DNA of 64,000 nucleotides from contig NC_052352.1 in NCBI RefSeq assembly GCF_009727055.1, forward strand, positions 26,789,322 to 26,853,321, read 5' to 3'. This DNA comes from Benincasa hispida. Taxonomy: Eukaryota; Streptophyta; Magnoliopsida; Cucurbitales; Cucurbitaceae. Positions 10,712 through 22,120 of this stretch are shown piece after piece. Below the pieces are notes generated by a model. It was not told the DNA's origin. It did no database searches and saw only the letters and a program-made list of their open reading frames with translations. Each line of letters begins with the position of its first letter. The stretch's first letter is position 1. Made by a program: the position numbers and the translations under genes.

Positions 10712-12818
10712 TGTTAGGGTTGATGCTCTAAAGTCTTGTGTCCTGTAGTTTGTAAACAGTTTGTACGAACGCTTGTGTTGTATAATATATGATGTATTTC
10801 ACATCTTGATTTTGCTCAGTTGTATGTTTTATTTGCTTTACCACAAATCAATAAATAGAAAATCCCTAGTTATCTGTATGTAACTTAAGCATGTATGTGG
10901 TGACATACAAGTGGATCATGTCTTGAGTGATAACCAAAATGGTCTATAGTATATGGATATAGAAGGGAAACCTTATCCTGGTAACCCTACGGATGCAGCC
11001 CGCTTTGTGGAATGGTCACAAGTGTTGTGACTTGTCACAGATGGTCTGATCCTAATCATTCGTGTAGGGGATATGCAAGTGGGGGCGTCCCATACAAAGA
11101 GTTTGTATAAGACCTGACCATGAAGTGTTAACGTCTCGTTATATAACATCGTTCATGTCAGAGACTTCACTTCACTAGGATGACTATAGGTAACATGACC
11201 TCAATCTTGAGTGAGTTAGAAACTTCTGCCATTGAGGGCAGTCCTTTGATTTGTATGGGTGCGGTGGCCAAGTCACCGATTCAAACCTAAAATTTTGGGG
11301 ATTCGTCTAATTTGGGACCTGGGAACTCAGCTACACAAGATGGAATTCACTCCTTCCCCGAAGTAGAGGCAAGTAGATAGTTGATTCCAGGGATTGAACG
11401 ATATGGCGCCACACACCTTCTCTTGGCTCGAGAGGTGTTCACACATAGTTGGACTATGTTGTATTGTTCATTAGAGGAATCAGTGGTACTTAAGGAGTGA
11501 GATGTAACTACAGGGGCAAAATGGTAAATTAGCCCAACTGTACTTACGAGCATCTGTGAAGGGTCATCGTACTCATGTTTGGTTATATCCGATGGACACA
11601 GAAATATATCTGTCGTAAGAAGAGTTTAGCTGTTGGTCTTTAGTGGAATGTCTGGCAGTTAACGGATGGTGGATCTCGTAGCTAAAGAGTTTAGTCAGTT
11701 ATTCATGTACCGTTGGAGCTTTCAGCCACAGGTCCATAAGGTCCCCTAGGTAGCTTGGATAAAGTCGAGAATCAGTTTTTGGGTTTCAAATTGACAAGAG
11801 GGAGTTCGATTATTTATGATATAATTAAACTGGTTAATTATATATGATATAATTGGCTAAATGTATGAGATACATTATTTTGGAGAAAATTAGATATAAA
11901 TATGATTTATATCAAATGGAGGAGAAATTACTATAGTAGATATATGATATCAAACTATAGGTAAGAATATAATATGATTATATTCATTTATTAATTAAAT
12001 TGGTTAATTATGTGATAATTGGCCTGAAATATCTCCTCAGTCGTGCGTTAGTGGGAGAATCCGTATTTGGTTATTATAACCGAAGAATAAAATGAAAAAT
12101 TGTTTCATTTTGCAAAGAGTTCGAAAAAAAATCGCAATCGGTGTGAAAACATCTTGATCGCTTACCCGAGAGCCTATACGATAGAGTCTCATCGTCTAAA
12201 CAATTGCACACCTACGTCTAAACGATCACACGCCTTTCTCTAAACGGTCGCTTAGCTTTCCTAAACAATCGCATGGCGTACCGCATTTTCTAAACGATCG
12301 TTTACCTATTACTAGACGATCACTTAGTAAAACCTACACGATCGTGTAGCTTTGTCTAAACGATAAGCATCCCCACTATATGATAGCTTAATCTCCCACT
12401 TGCTTATCGTCTACACGATCAGCCTGTTCCTTCGACCTCTACCAAATTCACCAAAGACCATACTTTGGATTCTCACTTCGAGAATACCAAGGGCTCCAAT
12501 GGTGGTGTCGTCCCCGCTTATGCTTACTCGTGCTTGTTTGTGTTGCTTCCGTTTGTGTAGACAATCGTGTTGTCGTAGCTAACTGATTTGTTGGGCAATA
12601 GAGTTCGTAGAGGTTCTTCCACTGTGTTGAGTTCGAGATTGAAGAGAGTCTTCAACGGTATGTGAACTCAATCCCTTGTAGTTTATTTATCAAAGCATGT
12701 CGTTAATTAGTGTAAATTGCATAACTGTCTGATAGAATGCATGTGTTGTATTTCGGTCACAATGAAATCGGAAAGATCCGAACGCGCTTATGGATTCTCT
12801 TCGTTAAGAGTTCCTTCA
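10712..12818 (+). repeat. 5' LTR of the copia element
   Basis: Starts TGTTAGGGTTGATGC and ends GTTCCTTCA, two bases before the primer-binding site. Between 12175 and 12420 it carries about ten CTAAACGATCG-like modules, including the perfect palindromes TAAACGATCGTTTA (12291-12304) and CTACACGATCGTGTAG (12334-12349). Confidence 0.92.
12150..12420 (+). promoter_or_regulatory. Array of CTAAACGATCG-like modules in the copia LTR
   Basis: About ten imperfect copies of (T)CTA(A/C)ACGATCG occur at roughly 12175, 12194, 12216, 12238, 12260, 12289, 12312, 12334, 12354 and 12410. Two are perfect dyads. The same array is present in the 3' LTR (20130-20375), where both palindromes are intact (20257-20270 and 20300-20315). 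It is also present, in reverse, in the solo LTR (about 7720-8090). Position near the LTR 3' half suggests a protein-binding or enhancer array, but this is inference. Confidence 0.55.
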
Positions 12819-12820
12819 AT

Positions 12821-12833
12821 TGGTATCAGAGCC
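12821..12833 (+). other. Primer-binding site (tRNA-iMet) of the copia element
   Basis: TGGTATCAGAGCC lies two bases after the 5' LTR end and is fully complementary to the 3' end of plant initiator tRNA-Met including CCA. This is the usual Ty1/copia primer. Confidence 0.93.
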
Positions 12834-14458
12834 AGGTTCTAATATTCCAATTTCATTGTTGCAACGAATTGCATATACGTTCTTGGTGGGTGCATATCTG
12901 CTCTGTTTAATCGTTAAATTGTTGGGATGTGCAGATTAATGGAGTTTTATATGATTTTTATATGTCATATGGTATGCACATATTGTAAATCCCACCTTAG
13001 GTTATGCACTGGTCATGTATCATCTTTTTATTGTAAATGTTATAATTTAGAGAAGCATGATTTAATTATGTAAGAGCATGCTCATGCATCATATAATATA
13101 AGAGTTATATTTATGCATGCATAAAAAGCATTGGCATGCATCATCTTTATATTATAATTGTTATAGTATAAAGGTGAATGGAAAGCATGTTTGCTTGGTT
13201 ATTACGCATATATAAAAGTTATGTATAGTAATGACCGGACATTGCATGAAGCATGACACATAGGATTCTTTATAAGCGTTGTTTCTTTTTAATAGTTAAA
13301 GATAAATTAGAACTAAAAGTAATTAGAGAGACATGCATGCTCACTTAGGTTTAATTCATGTTTTAAAATATTTAAAACTTGGATCACATAGACCTAAGAT
13401 TATGGTTCTAATATGATTAGCAACCCTAAGGCTTTAATCATTTAATCATTTAATAGGATTAAATTGACTAATAAAATGTTAAAGTGTAGTAAATATATCT
13501 ATAAGGGACCTTTTGTCTAAGGCGGGTTCTATCTAGGTTGGGATATTTAAGTTGACGGAAACGTAACACCCCTACCTGGGAAGTTACCTAGAAAGGTGAA
13601 TTAAATAGATTTGATGCATGCATGCAAGTTAAGGACAATCCATTAAAGTGTTTAAATGTGACTACTTGAACTTGTTCATATTTCATAGACAAAAGTTGTT
13701 TATGAGCAGACTTAAAAAGATGACTTAAACTAAAATTAGTAGCGGATTGTCTAGGTTAATGAACCCCTAGGGTGAACATTTCAAAGTGGGGGGATAGGTA
13801 CTTGGGGCATATGATGCATTCACCTTAAAACCTTTTACGTTTCTCCTAAATAGTCCACACCGTGAGATCTACCCTCGGCCTCGAGGCACCTTTGGTGTGT
13901 CCCACTAACGGATGGTGTTTGGGTAGGTCAATATCAAGGTGGATGGAGAGAGTGTTCATAGTAAGTGGGAGGGGGAAGTGCGACAACATATCCCTCGGTT
14001 TCCTTTGTTGGATTGAATAAAGTTACTGTGCATCGCCTCGAGGCACCCTGGGAGTGTCCCCCTATAGGATGGCAGCTTTACGCATTTCTTTATTTAATCT
14101 CCTAGAAGAGAATAAGGTAACTTAATCTCTTGTTCTAATCTGCTTCTTCCCTACGGTGAGCTCATTAGAGCGGGACTCTGGCACCGAAAGCGAGGGGTTA
14201 CACTTACGCGGAATTGTTAAAGGCTAACAGTTCTGGACCGAATTAATGGTGGCTGTTAGGTTCAGTTCCAAGAATTGGTTCTACCTAATGATTGAAAATG
14301 TCTCATCCCAGCGAAGAGGCATCTGATCACCCCACCGGTAACATTTGTCTTGCCTCACTGGGGCATCATTGCAAAATAGAAGTCTTTCACTTAGGGTACT
14401 TGAAACTGTTTTGCAAAATTAACTGGTTAAACGTGGTTTAGCAAAATCTAATAAAGTT
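12834..14458 (+). mobile_element. Untranslated leader of the copia element
   Basis: About 1.6 kb between PBS and gag with no long frame. Two related blocks (13869-13918 and 14031-14073) share CCTCGAGGCACC, then GTGTCCC and GGATGG. This is an internal duplication in a region that in retrotransposons usually holds packaging and translation signals. No function can be assigned from sequence alone. Confidence 0.7.
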
Positions 14459-15345
14459 TTGTTCGAATTTTTTAGCAACAAGTTTTTCAAACTGGCCACA
14501 GCCACATTAGCTTTGCTTAGCACCGAAAAATTAACTGGCGATAACTTTTCGACATGGAAACACATGATCACAATGATTCTTATCATTAAGAATCTCATGT
14601 TCGCTCTTACAGAGGTCTGTCTTCCTATTCCAACTCCAAATGCCGCTCGAAATGTTTGGGAGGCATACGAGCGATGGATACGGGAGAATGAGAAGGCCCG
14701 AGCCTACATCTTGGCAAGTATTTCTGAAGTCTTGGCCAAGAAACATGAGCCCATGGTCTCAGCACGTGAGATCATGGAGTCCCTGCAGGGGATGTTTGGA
14801 AAACCGTCTGAACAGCTTATGCATGAGGCTCTTAAGTACATATTCAACTCCAAAATGGAAGAAGGCACTTCTGTTTGTGAACATGTGCTTAACATGATGG
14901 TCCACTTCAATGTGGCGAAGTTGAATGGGTCTACGATCGATGAGGGTAGCCAGGTTAGCATAATCCTGCATTCTTTGCCAGAGAGCTTCCTGCACTTTGT
15001 TAGCAATGTGATTCTTAACAAAGTGAAATATAACCTTACAACTCTCCTCAACGAGTTGCAGACCTACCAATCTTTACTGAAAAGTAAGGAGAGGAAGAAG
15101 GGTGAGGAAAATGTTGCTTCATCCTCCAGGACGTTCCATAATGGTTCGACCTTAGGAACGAAGTCTGCACCTTCTACTTCTAACTCTGCAAAAGGGAAGA
15201 AGAAGAAGGGTGGTAAGGGAAAAGAAAGGCACCTACTAACCCGCTGCCTATCGCCCCAAGAAGGCGTCCACCGATTGAAAAGGGAAAGTGTTTCTACTGC
15301 AACCAAGATGGACACTGGAAGAGGAACTGTCCTCGCTGGCTGAAA
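14459..15345 (+). pseudogene. Copia gag polyprotein
   Basis: The open frame (about 294 codons, with no good ATG at its start) encodes a UBN2/RVT_2-associated gag. Visible blocks are LTGDNFSTWKHMI, EAYERWIRENEKARAYILAS, EIMESLQGMFG and LLNELQTYQSL, then a Lys/Ser-rich linker. A frameshift near 15225-15280 takes the zinc knuckle CFYCNQDGHWKRNC (15289-15330) out of the gag frame. Gag coats the RNA and assembles virus-like particles; this copy cannot make a full-length product with its knuckle. Confidence 0.88.
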
Positions 15346-15399
15346 GAAAGGAAGGCTGCCAAGGCTAAGGCCAAGGTAGATAAAGGTAAATATGATTTA

Positions 15400-16650
15400 C
15401 TTTTACTTTTACTTGAAACTTGTTTAGTGGAGAATGATGATTCTGCCTGGATAATTGATTCGGGCACCACTAATCATGTTTGTTCTTCTTTTCAGGGGAT
15501 TAGATCCTGGCGACAGCTGGAGGCTGGTGAGATGACGATGCAAGTAAGCACTTGACACGTCGTCTCAGCTATGGTAGTGGGAGGGCTCCAGTTAGCTTTA
15601 CATAATAGGTTTCTAGTTTTGAATGATGTATATATTGTTCCCGAACTTAAGAGGAACCTTATTTCTGTAAAGTGCTTATTACAATGTAAATTCATTGTTC
15701 TTTTTAATGTGGATAAAGCGTTTATTCATAAAGATGGTGTTACTATTTGTACATCATATCTGGAAAGTAATTTATATGTGCTAAGGCCATTAGCCATTAA
15801 TTCCCTCCATAACACAGAATTGTTTAAAACTGTCGTAACTCAATCAAAACGTCGACATATTTCTCCAAAAGAAAATTCCCATCTTTGGCATCTTCGTTTA
15901 GGGCACACAATCTCAATAGAATAGAGAGATTGGTGAAGCATGGACTTCTAAGTGAGTTAGAAGAGAATTCTTTACCAGTGTGCGAATCTTGCCTTGAGAG
16001 TAAGATGACTAAACGATTTACTGGAAAAGGTTATAGAGCCAAAGAGCCTCTTGAGTTAGTACATTCTGACCTTTGTGGTCCTATGAATGTGCGAGCTCGA
16101 GGTGGCTATGAGTATTTTATCAGTTTTACTGATGATTACTCTAAGTATGGGTATGTTTATCTTATGCAACGGAAGTCTGAATCCTTTAAAAAGTTCAAAG
16201 AGTTTAAGGCTGAAGTTGAAAATGCATTGGATAGACGGATTAAAACACTTCGATCGGATCAAGGTGGAGAGTTTTTGGACTTGGGATTCTAGGATTATTT
16301 GATAGAATATGGAATCGTTTCCCAACTCTCAGCATCGGGTACACCTCAACAGAATGGTATAGCAGAGAGGAGAAATAGAACCTTGTTAGACATGGTTCGT
16401 TCGATGATGAGTTACGCTTCCTTACCGGACTCGTTTTCGGGTTTCGCAGTGGAGACTGCGGTATACATACTCAACTGTGTTCCCTCCAAGAGTATTGCAA
16501 GAACACCTCTGGAGTTGTGGAACGGGCACAAAGCTAGTTTACGTCACTTCCGCAATTGGGGTTGCCCTGCATACGTGTTTGAGGCTAATTCCAAGAAGTT
16601 GGAATCACGGTCGAGGTTATGCCTCTTTGTAGGCTACCTCAAAGGTACAT
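15400..16650 (+). pseudogene. Copia protease and integrase
   Basis: The protease active site IIDSGTTNHVC is at about 15450-15482 (the family usually has DSGAT). The GAG-pre-integrase motif HLWHLRLGH (15880-15906) follows. The integrase part has CESCLESKMTKRF zinc ligands, VHSDLCGPM (first Asp), LRSDQGGEF (second Asp) and PQQNGIAERRNRTLLDMVRS (Glu). The frame shifts at about 15900. It is stopped at about 16290, where a Gln codon is expected, and at about 16651, where Arg is expected. The catalytic residues survive but the frame does not. Confidence 0.88.
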
Positions 16651-18555
16651 GAAGGGGTTATTTTTATGATCTGTCAGAAAATAGGATTTTTGTTTCAACG
16701 AATGCTACTTTTCTAGAGGAGGATCATATAAGGGAGCACAGTCCACGAAGTAAAGTCGTGTTACGTGAGCTTTCCAATGAAACTATTGAAACTTCAACAA
16801 GAGTTGTTGAAGAGCCTGCTACATTAGCAAGAGTTACTTATGGGAGTTCATCTAGTAGGTCGGTTCCATCTCAAGAGTTGAGGGAACCTCGACGTAGTGG
16901 GAGGGTTGCGAACCTATCCATTCACTATTTGGGTTTCACAGAAATCCTTGCTTTGGTAGCAGATGGTGACATTGAGGATCCGTTGTCTTATCAGAAGGCA
17001 ATGGAAGATGTATATTGGGATGAATGGGTCAAGGCCATGGATCTCGAGATGGAGTCAATGTACTTCAACTCAGTATGGGATCTTGTAGATTAGCCTGATG
17101 GGGTAAGACCTATAGGTTATAAATGGATCTACAAGCGCAAACGAGGTGCTGATGGGAAGGTACAGGCCTTCAAGGCTCGGCTTGTGGCAAAGGGTTATAC
17201 CCAGGTAGAGGGAGTCGACTATGAGAAGACTTTCTCGCCTATTGCCATGTTAAAGTCGATCTGCATCCTCCTGTCCATTGCAGCTTATTATAATTATGAG
17301 ATCTGGAAAAGGGACGTCAAGATGGGTTTTCTGAATGGCAATCTTGAGGAGACCATTTATATGGTGCAACCCGAGGGATTCATAGCCCAAGGTCAAGAGC
17401 AAAAGGTTTGCAGGCTGAATCGGTCCATTTACGGGCCAAAACAGACGTCTCGATCTTGGAACATACGGTCTGATACAACGATCAAGTCGTATGGCTTTGA
17501 CCAAAACGTTGATAAATCTTGTGTCTACAAAAAGATCATCAACGCTTCAGTAGTCTTCTTAGTGTTGTATGTAGACGATATACTACTCATTGGGAATAAT
17601 GTAGGTCTACTGACTGCAGTTAAGAACTAGCTAGCGACCCAATTTCAAATGAAAGATTTGGGAGAGGCTCAGTTTGTTCTAGGTATACAGATCTATCTAG
17701 ATCGTAAGAACAAAGTGCTAGCACTGTCTCAGGCATCGTACATTGACAAGATGTTGCTCAAGTACTTGATGTAGGACTCTAAGAGGGGCCTACTGCCATT
17801 CAGGCATGGAGTCACTTTGTCTAAGGAAATGTGTCCTAAGACGCCTCAAGAGGTTGAGGAGATGAGACAGATCTCATTTGTGTCTACCATTGGCAGTTTG
17901 ATGTACGCGATGCTCTGTACTCATCCAAACATCTGCTACATTGTGGGCATACTCAGTAGGTATCAGTCTAACCCAAGCTAGGGTCACTGGACCGCAGTGA
18001 AGAATATTCTCAAGTATCTTCGGAGAACGAGGAACTACATGCTCGTGTATGGATCTAGGGATTTGATCCTTACTGGATACACGGATTCTGACTTTCAGAC
18101 TGATAAAGACTCTCGTAAATTCACATCAAGGTCAGTCTTTACTCTTAATAGAGGAGTTATAGTATGACGAAGCACTAAGCAGGAGTGCATCGCCGACTCT
18201 ACTATGAAGGCGGAGTACGTAGCGGCTTGTGAAGCTGCTAAGAAAGCCGTCTAGCTCAGGAAGTTCTTGACAGAACTGGAAGTTGTTCTAGATATGTCTA
18301 GGCCCATTACCCTATATTTTGATCATAGTGGGGCAGTGGCGAACTCCAAGGAGCTGAGGAGTCACAGGCGCAACAAACACATAGAGCAGAAATATCATCT
18401 GATCCGCGAGATAGTGCATCGAGGGGATGTGATCGTCACGAAGATCGCTTAAGAGCACAATGTTGTTGACCCCTTTACGAAGGCTCTCACGACTATAGTG
18501 TTTGAGAGTCACCTACGGGGCATGGGTCTACAAGATTGCCCGTGGCTGGGCTAAG
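16651..18555 (+). pseudogene. Copia reverse transcriptase and RNase H
   Basis: Blocks in order are [56 protein letters not shown] (first RT Asp), [13 protein letters not shown] (catalytic YVDD, about 17566-17595), LATQFQMKDLGEAQFVLGIQ, GYTDSDFQTDKDSRK (RNase H), ADSTMKAEYVAACEA and RNKHIEQKYHLIREIV. In-frame stops occur at about 17092, 17628, 17772, 17980, 18165, 18252 and 18450. Several fall where the family has Trp or Gln, the mark of C-to-T change on one strand or the other. Confidence 0.9.
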
Positions 18556-18650
18556 GCAAGTGGGAGATTTTTTTACACTGGGCTTTTATGCCCTAGTTTA
18601 TTTTTTTATACTAGTTTTTTTGTACACCTACACCCCACTTCGCTTTAGGA

Positions 18651-18662
18651 CAAGTGGGAGAT
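18651..18662 (+). other. Polypurine tract of the copia element
   Basis: AAGTGGGAGA-type purine tract directly before the 3' LTR start TGTTGGGG at 18663. This is the standard position for the plus-strand primer. Confidence 0.8.
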
Positions 18663-20775
18663 TGTTGGGGTTGATACCCTAAAGTCTCGTATACTGTAGT
18701 TTGTAAATAGTTTGTACGAACGCTTATTTATAATATATGATATTTACTTCACATCTTAATTTTGCTCAGTTGTATGTTTTATTTGCTTTACCACAAACCA
18801 ATAAACAGAAAATCCCTGGTTATCTGTATGTAACTTAAGCATGTATGTGGTGACATACAAGTGGATAATGTCTTGAGTGATAACCAAAATGGTATGTAGT
18901 ATATGGATATAGGAGGGAAACCTTATCCTGGTAATGCTACGAATGTGGCTCGCTTTGTGGAATGCTCACAAGTGTTATGACTTGTCACAGATGGTCTGAT
19001 CCTGATCATTCGTGTAGTGTACATGCAAGCAGAATCGTCCTATACAAAGAGTTTGTATAAGACCTGACCACGAAGTGTTAACGTCTCATTATATAACACC
19101 GTTCATGATAGAGACTTCACTTCACTAGGATGACCATAGATAACATGACCTCAATCCTGAGCGAGTTAGGAACTCCTGCCATTTTGGGGATTCATCTAAT
19201 TTGGGAGCTGGAAACTCAGCTACACAAGATGAAATTCACTCCTTCCCTGAAGCTGGGTCAAGTAGATAGATAGCTCCCTTAAGGGTTGATTTCAAGGTTT
19301 GAACGATGTGGCGCCACACACCTTCTCTTGGCTCAAGAGGTGTTCACACATAGTTGGACTATGTTATATTGTTCATTAGAGGAATCAGTAGTACTTAAAG
19401 AGTGAGATGTAACTACAAGGGCAAAACGATAAATTGGCTCAGCTATACTTACGAGCATCTGTGAAGGGTCATCGTACTCATGATTGGTTATATCCAATGG
19501 ACACATAAATATATCTGTGGTAAGAAGAGTTCAGTTGTTGGTCTTTAGTGGAATGCTGGCAGTTAAACGGATGGTGGATCTCATGGTAAGAGTTTAGTCA
19601 GCTATTCAATACAATTGGAGCTTGAGCACAAATCCATAAGGTCCCTAGTTAGCTTGGATAAAGTGAGAACTAAGTTTTTGGTCAGTTTTGAAATGTCAAA
19701 TGACAGAGGGAGTTTGATTATATATGAAATATAATTAAACTGGTTAACATTATATATGATACAATTGCTACAAATGTATCCAGAATCAATTTTTGGATGG
19801 AAATTTAGAATATAAACATGATTTATATGATAATGTTAGGAAAGGAAGAAAAATTACTATAGTCAGTATATGATACTTAAACTATAGAGAAAAGATAAAA
19901 TAACAATATAGAAGGAAAATTATACTTCATTTATATTAATAATAAATAGGGATAATATAATATGTGAGATCAAAATATGCAGTAAATATCATTCTCAAAT
20001 CTGCGTTAAGTGAAGTGGAGAATTCGATATTCGATTATTGGTAACAGAAGAATAAAATGAAAATTTGTTCGCATTTTGCAAAGAGTTGAAAAAAAAATCA
20101 CATTCGTGTGAAAAACGTCTTAATCGCTTACCCGAGAGCCTATAGATAGAGCTCATCGTCTAAACGATTGCACACACCGCGTCTAAACGATCGCACGATT
20201 TCTTAAACGATCGCTAACTTTTCCTAAATGAATCGCATAGCGTGCCACATTTTTTCTAAACGATCGTTTACCTATTACTGAGATGCGCTTAGTATAATCC
20301 TACACGATCGTGTAGGCTTTGTCTAAAAGATAAGCATCCTTACTCTCTCCACTTGCTTATCGTCTACACGATCACCGTTCCTCAGATCTTTCTACCAAAT
20401 CACTAAAGACAACTTTGGATTCTCACTCTGAGAATACAAGGGTTCCAAGTGGTGTGTTGTCCGCCCGCTTCTGCTTCTCGTGCTTATTCGTCGTTGTTGC
20501 CTCACTCGTGGTAGAACATCGTGCTGCATTAGCTGCTAATTTTGCTGTTGTGATAGAGTTCGTAGAGGTTCTTCCACTGGATTGAGTTCGAGATGAAGAG
20601 AGTCTTCAACTGTATGTGAACCCAATCCTTGTAGTTTATTTGATCAAAGTATGTTCGTTAATTAGTGGAAAATTGCATAACTGTCTATTAGGAAATGTAT
20701 GTGTTGTATTTTGGTCACAATGAAATTGAAAAGATCTGATGCACTCATGGATGCCTTTCATTAAGAGTTCCTTCG
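18663..20775 (+). repeat. 3' LTR of the copia element
   Basis: Homologous over its length to 10712-12818, with many substitutions and indels. It retains the CGATCG array and ends at 20775 before the ATATT target duplication. Confidence 0.92.
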
Positions 20776-20780
20776 ATATT

Positions 20781-20801
20781 AGGGTTGTACACAAAGATAT
20801 C

Positions 20802-20836
<35 letters not shown>

Positions 20837-21420
20837 AGTAAAAATCGGCATAAGAAGAGACAGAATACCTGGTTCATAAGTGATTGAAAGGTAGCCGGAG
20901 CATTTGTTAATCCGAAGGGCATTACTAAGAATTCGTAGTATCCCTTATGTGTTCTAAATGTATTCTTCTCAATATCGTTGTCCCTCATTCTTATCTAGTG
21001 GTATTCGGATCTGAGGTCAAGTTTGGAATATATGGCTACTCCATGTAGCTCATCTAGTAGCTCTACAATCACTGAAATCCAAAATTTATCTGACATGGTT
21101 ACTTGGTTTAATATCCGAGAGTCCATGCAGAATCGTGATCCCCCATCTTTCTTTCTTACCAACAGCATTAGACTTAGATACAAATTACGACTGGGTCGAA
21201 TTATCCCTACTTGAAGCATCTCGCTCACCAGCTTTTCTATATCTTCTTTCTGTGTGTACTTGTACTTATAGGGGCGAACATTGACTAGCTGTTGTTCTTC
21301 CTTCAACAAAATTAGGTGGTAGATAGCACTTTTGGGAGGTAAAGTCTTTAATACTGCAAACACGTCCTCATTTTCATCTAATAGTGATTGGATCATGACG
21401 GGTAGTTTTCTTTCTCTCAA
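20781..21420 (-). pseudogene. Gypsy reverse transcriptase, N-terminal and palm part
   Basis: The minus-strand frame 20995-21420 has VNVRPYKYKYTQKEDIEKLV, LLVRKKDGGSRFCMDSRILN and IYSKLDLRSEYH (first catalytic Asp, LDL). After a frame change, 20860-20988 gives [20 protein letters not shown] and [11 protein letters not shown]. The catalytic F-x-D-D site should follow but is disrupted by a 29-base homopolymer (A on plus, 20805-20833), and the first Asp codon reads AAT. Downstream sequence YNPNI runs up to the copia insertion and resumes at 10706. Confidence 0.88.
20805..20833. repeat. A29 homopolymer in the RT active-site codons
   Basis: A run of 29 A (T on the coding strand) replaces a normally short T run that encodes the Phe-Phe before the catalytic Asp pair. 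Because it grows from an existing T-rich codon stretch, slippage expansion is the simplest explanation. Confidence 0.8.
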
Positions 21421-21739
21421 TCCACCTTCTCAAGTAACTCCTCGTCGTTTTCCTCCATTCTTAGGTTCTGAAATTTAAACAAAAACCCTTGATCATTCTC
21501 TCAATCCCAAATCTTGGATATGGCTTTTAAGGACACTTCTGACTTCTTCAACGAAGGGTTTCTTCTCAGAATGATCGGTACGTCTCTAGAAATGAACGCC
21601 CTTGTGAAGGAAGGTCAATGTATTTGCATGAATCCAGTCGTGCAAAGCCATTGCATCCCCAGAACAACGTTCATCTTCACTAAATCAGTTGTAAGGAAAT
21701 CGACCATTACCTCTAGCTCCGAAAATCGGATTACCACTG

Positions 21740-22120
21740 AACTGCATCTCCCCCTTCCTTGGATCGATGTCCCGTTACCAATCACCACCTCACCAAGTAA
21801 TTGGCACACCCAGCTCCTCCACAATTTTCATATGTTTAAAATTGTATGTTGCCCCATAATCTATCAGGACGATCACCTCCCTTCCTTCCATTCCTCCTTT
21901 TAATTTCATCGTTCCTTTCGCTGAGAACCCAAACATCGAACGCAATGCTATCTTTGCATTTTCAGTGACTTCCATCACCTTCATTTCGGTTGGCACTCCT
22001 TCTTTTCCCACCTCTGTTTCTTCCATCTCGTTTTTATCATTCATAATAAACAACATTAATTCACGGTTAGCCCTTGCTTTACAACGATGCCCAGGGGAGT
22101 ATTTGTCGTTGCATTAAAAC
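21740..22120 (-). pseudogene. Gypsy protease and gag zinc knuckle
   Basis: The minus frame 21790-22056 encodes GREVIVLIDYGATYNF, the retropepsin site with Tyr where Ser/Thr is normal (DYGAT instead of DSGAT). Just upstream at 22081-22121 lies a knuckle of the form CF.CN..YSPGHRC, in which a stop codon replaces the residue after Phe. Both changes suggest loss of function. Confidence 0.75.

Larger units (their letters stand above)
10712..20775 (+). mobile_element. Complete but inactive Ty1/copia LTR retrotransposon
   Basis: Two LTRs of about 2.1 kb (10712-12818 and 18663-20775) flank a PBS, a leader of about 1.6 kb, gag, protease, integrase, RT, RNase H and a PPT. The domain order is that of Ty1/copia, with integrase before RT. 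ATATT is present on both sides (10707-10711 and 20776-20780), a perfect 5-bp target duplication inside the gypsy RT gene. The LTRs have drifted apart: the 3' LTR lacks about 61 bp that the 5' LTR has near 11233-11295, and it ends CG instead of CA. The insertion is therefore not recent. Long LTRs and the gag type suggest a Tork/Angela-like lineage; this is not proven. Confidence 0.93.
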
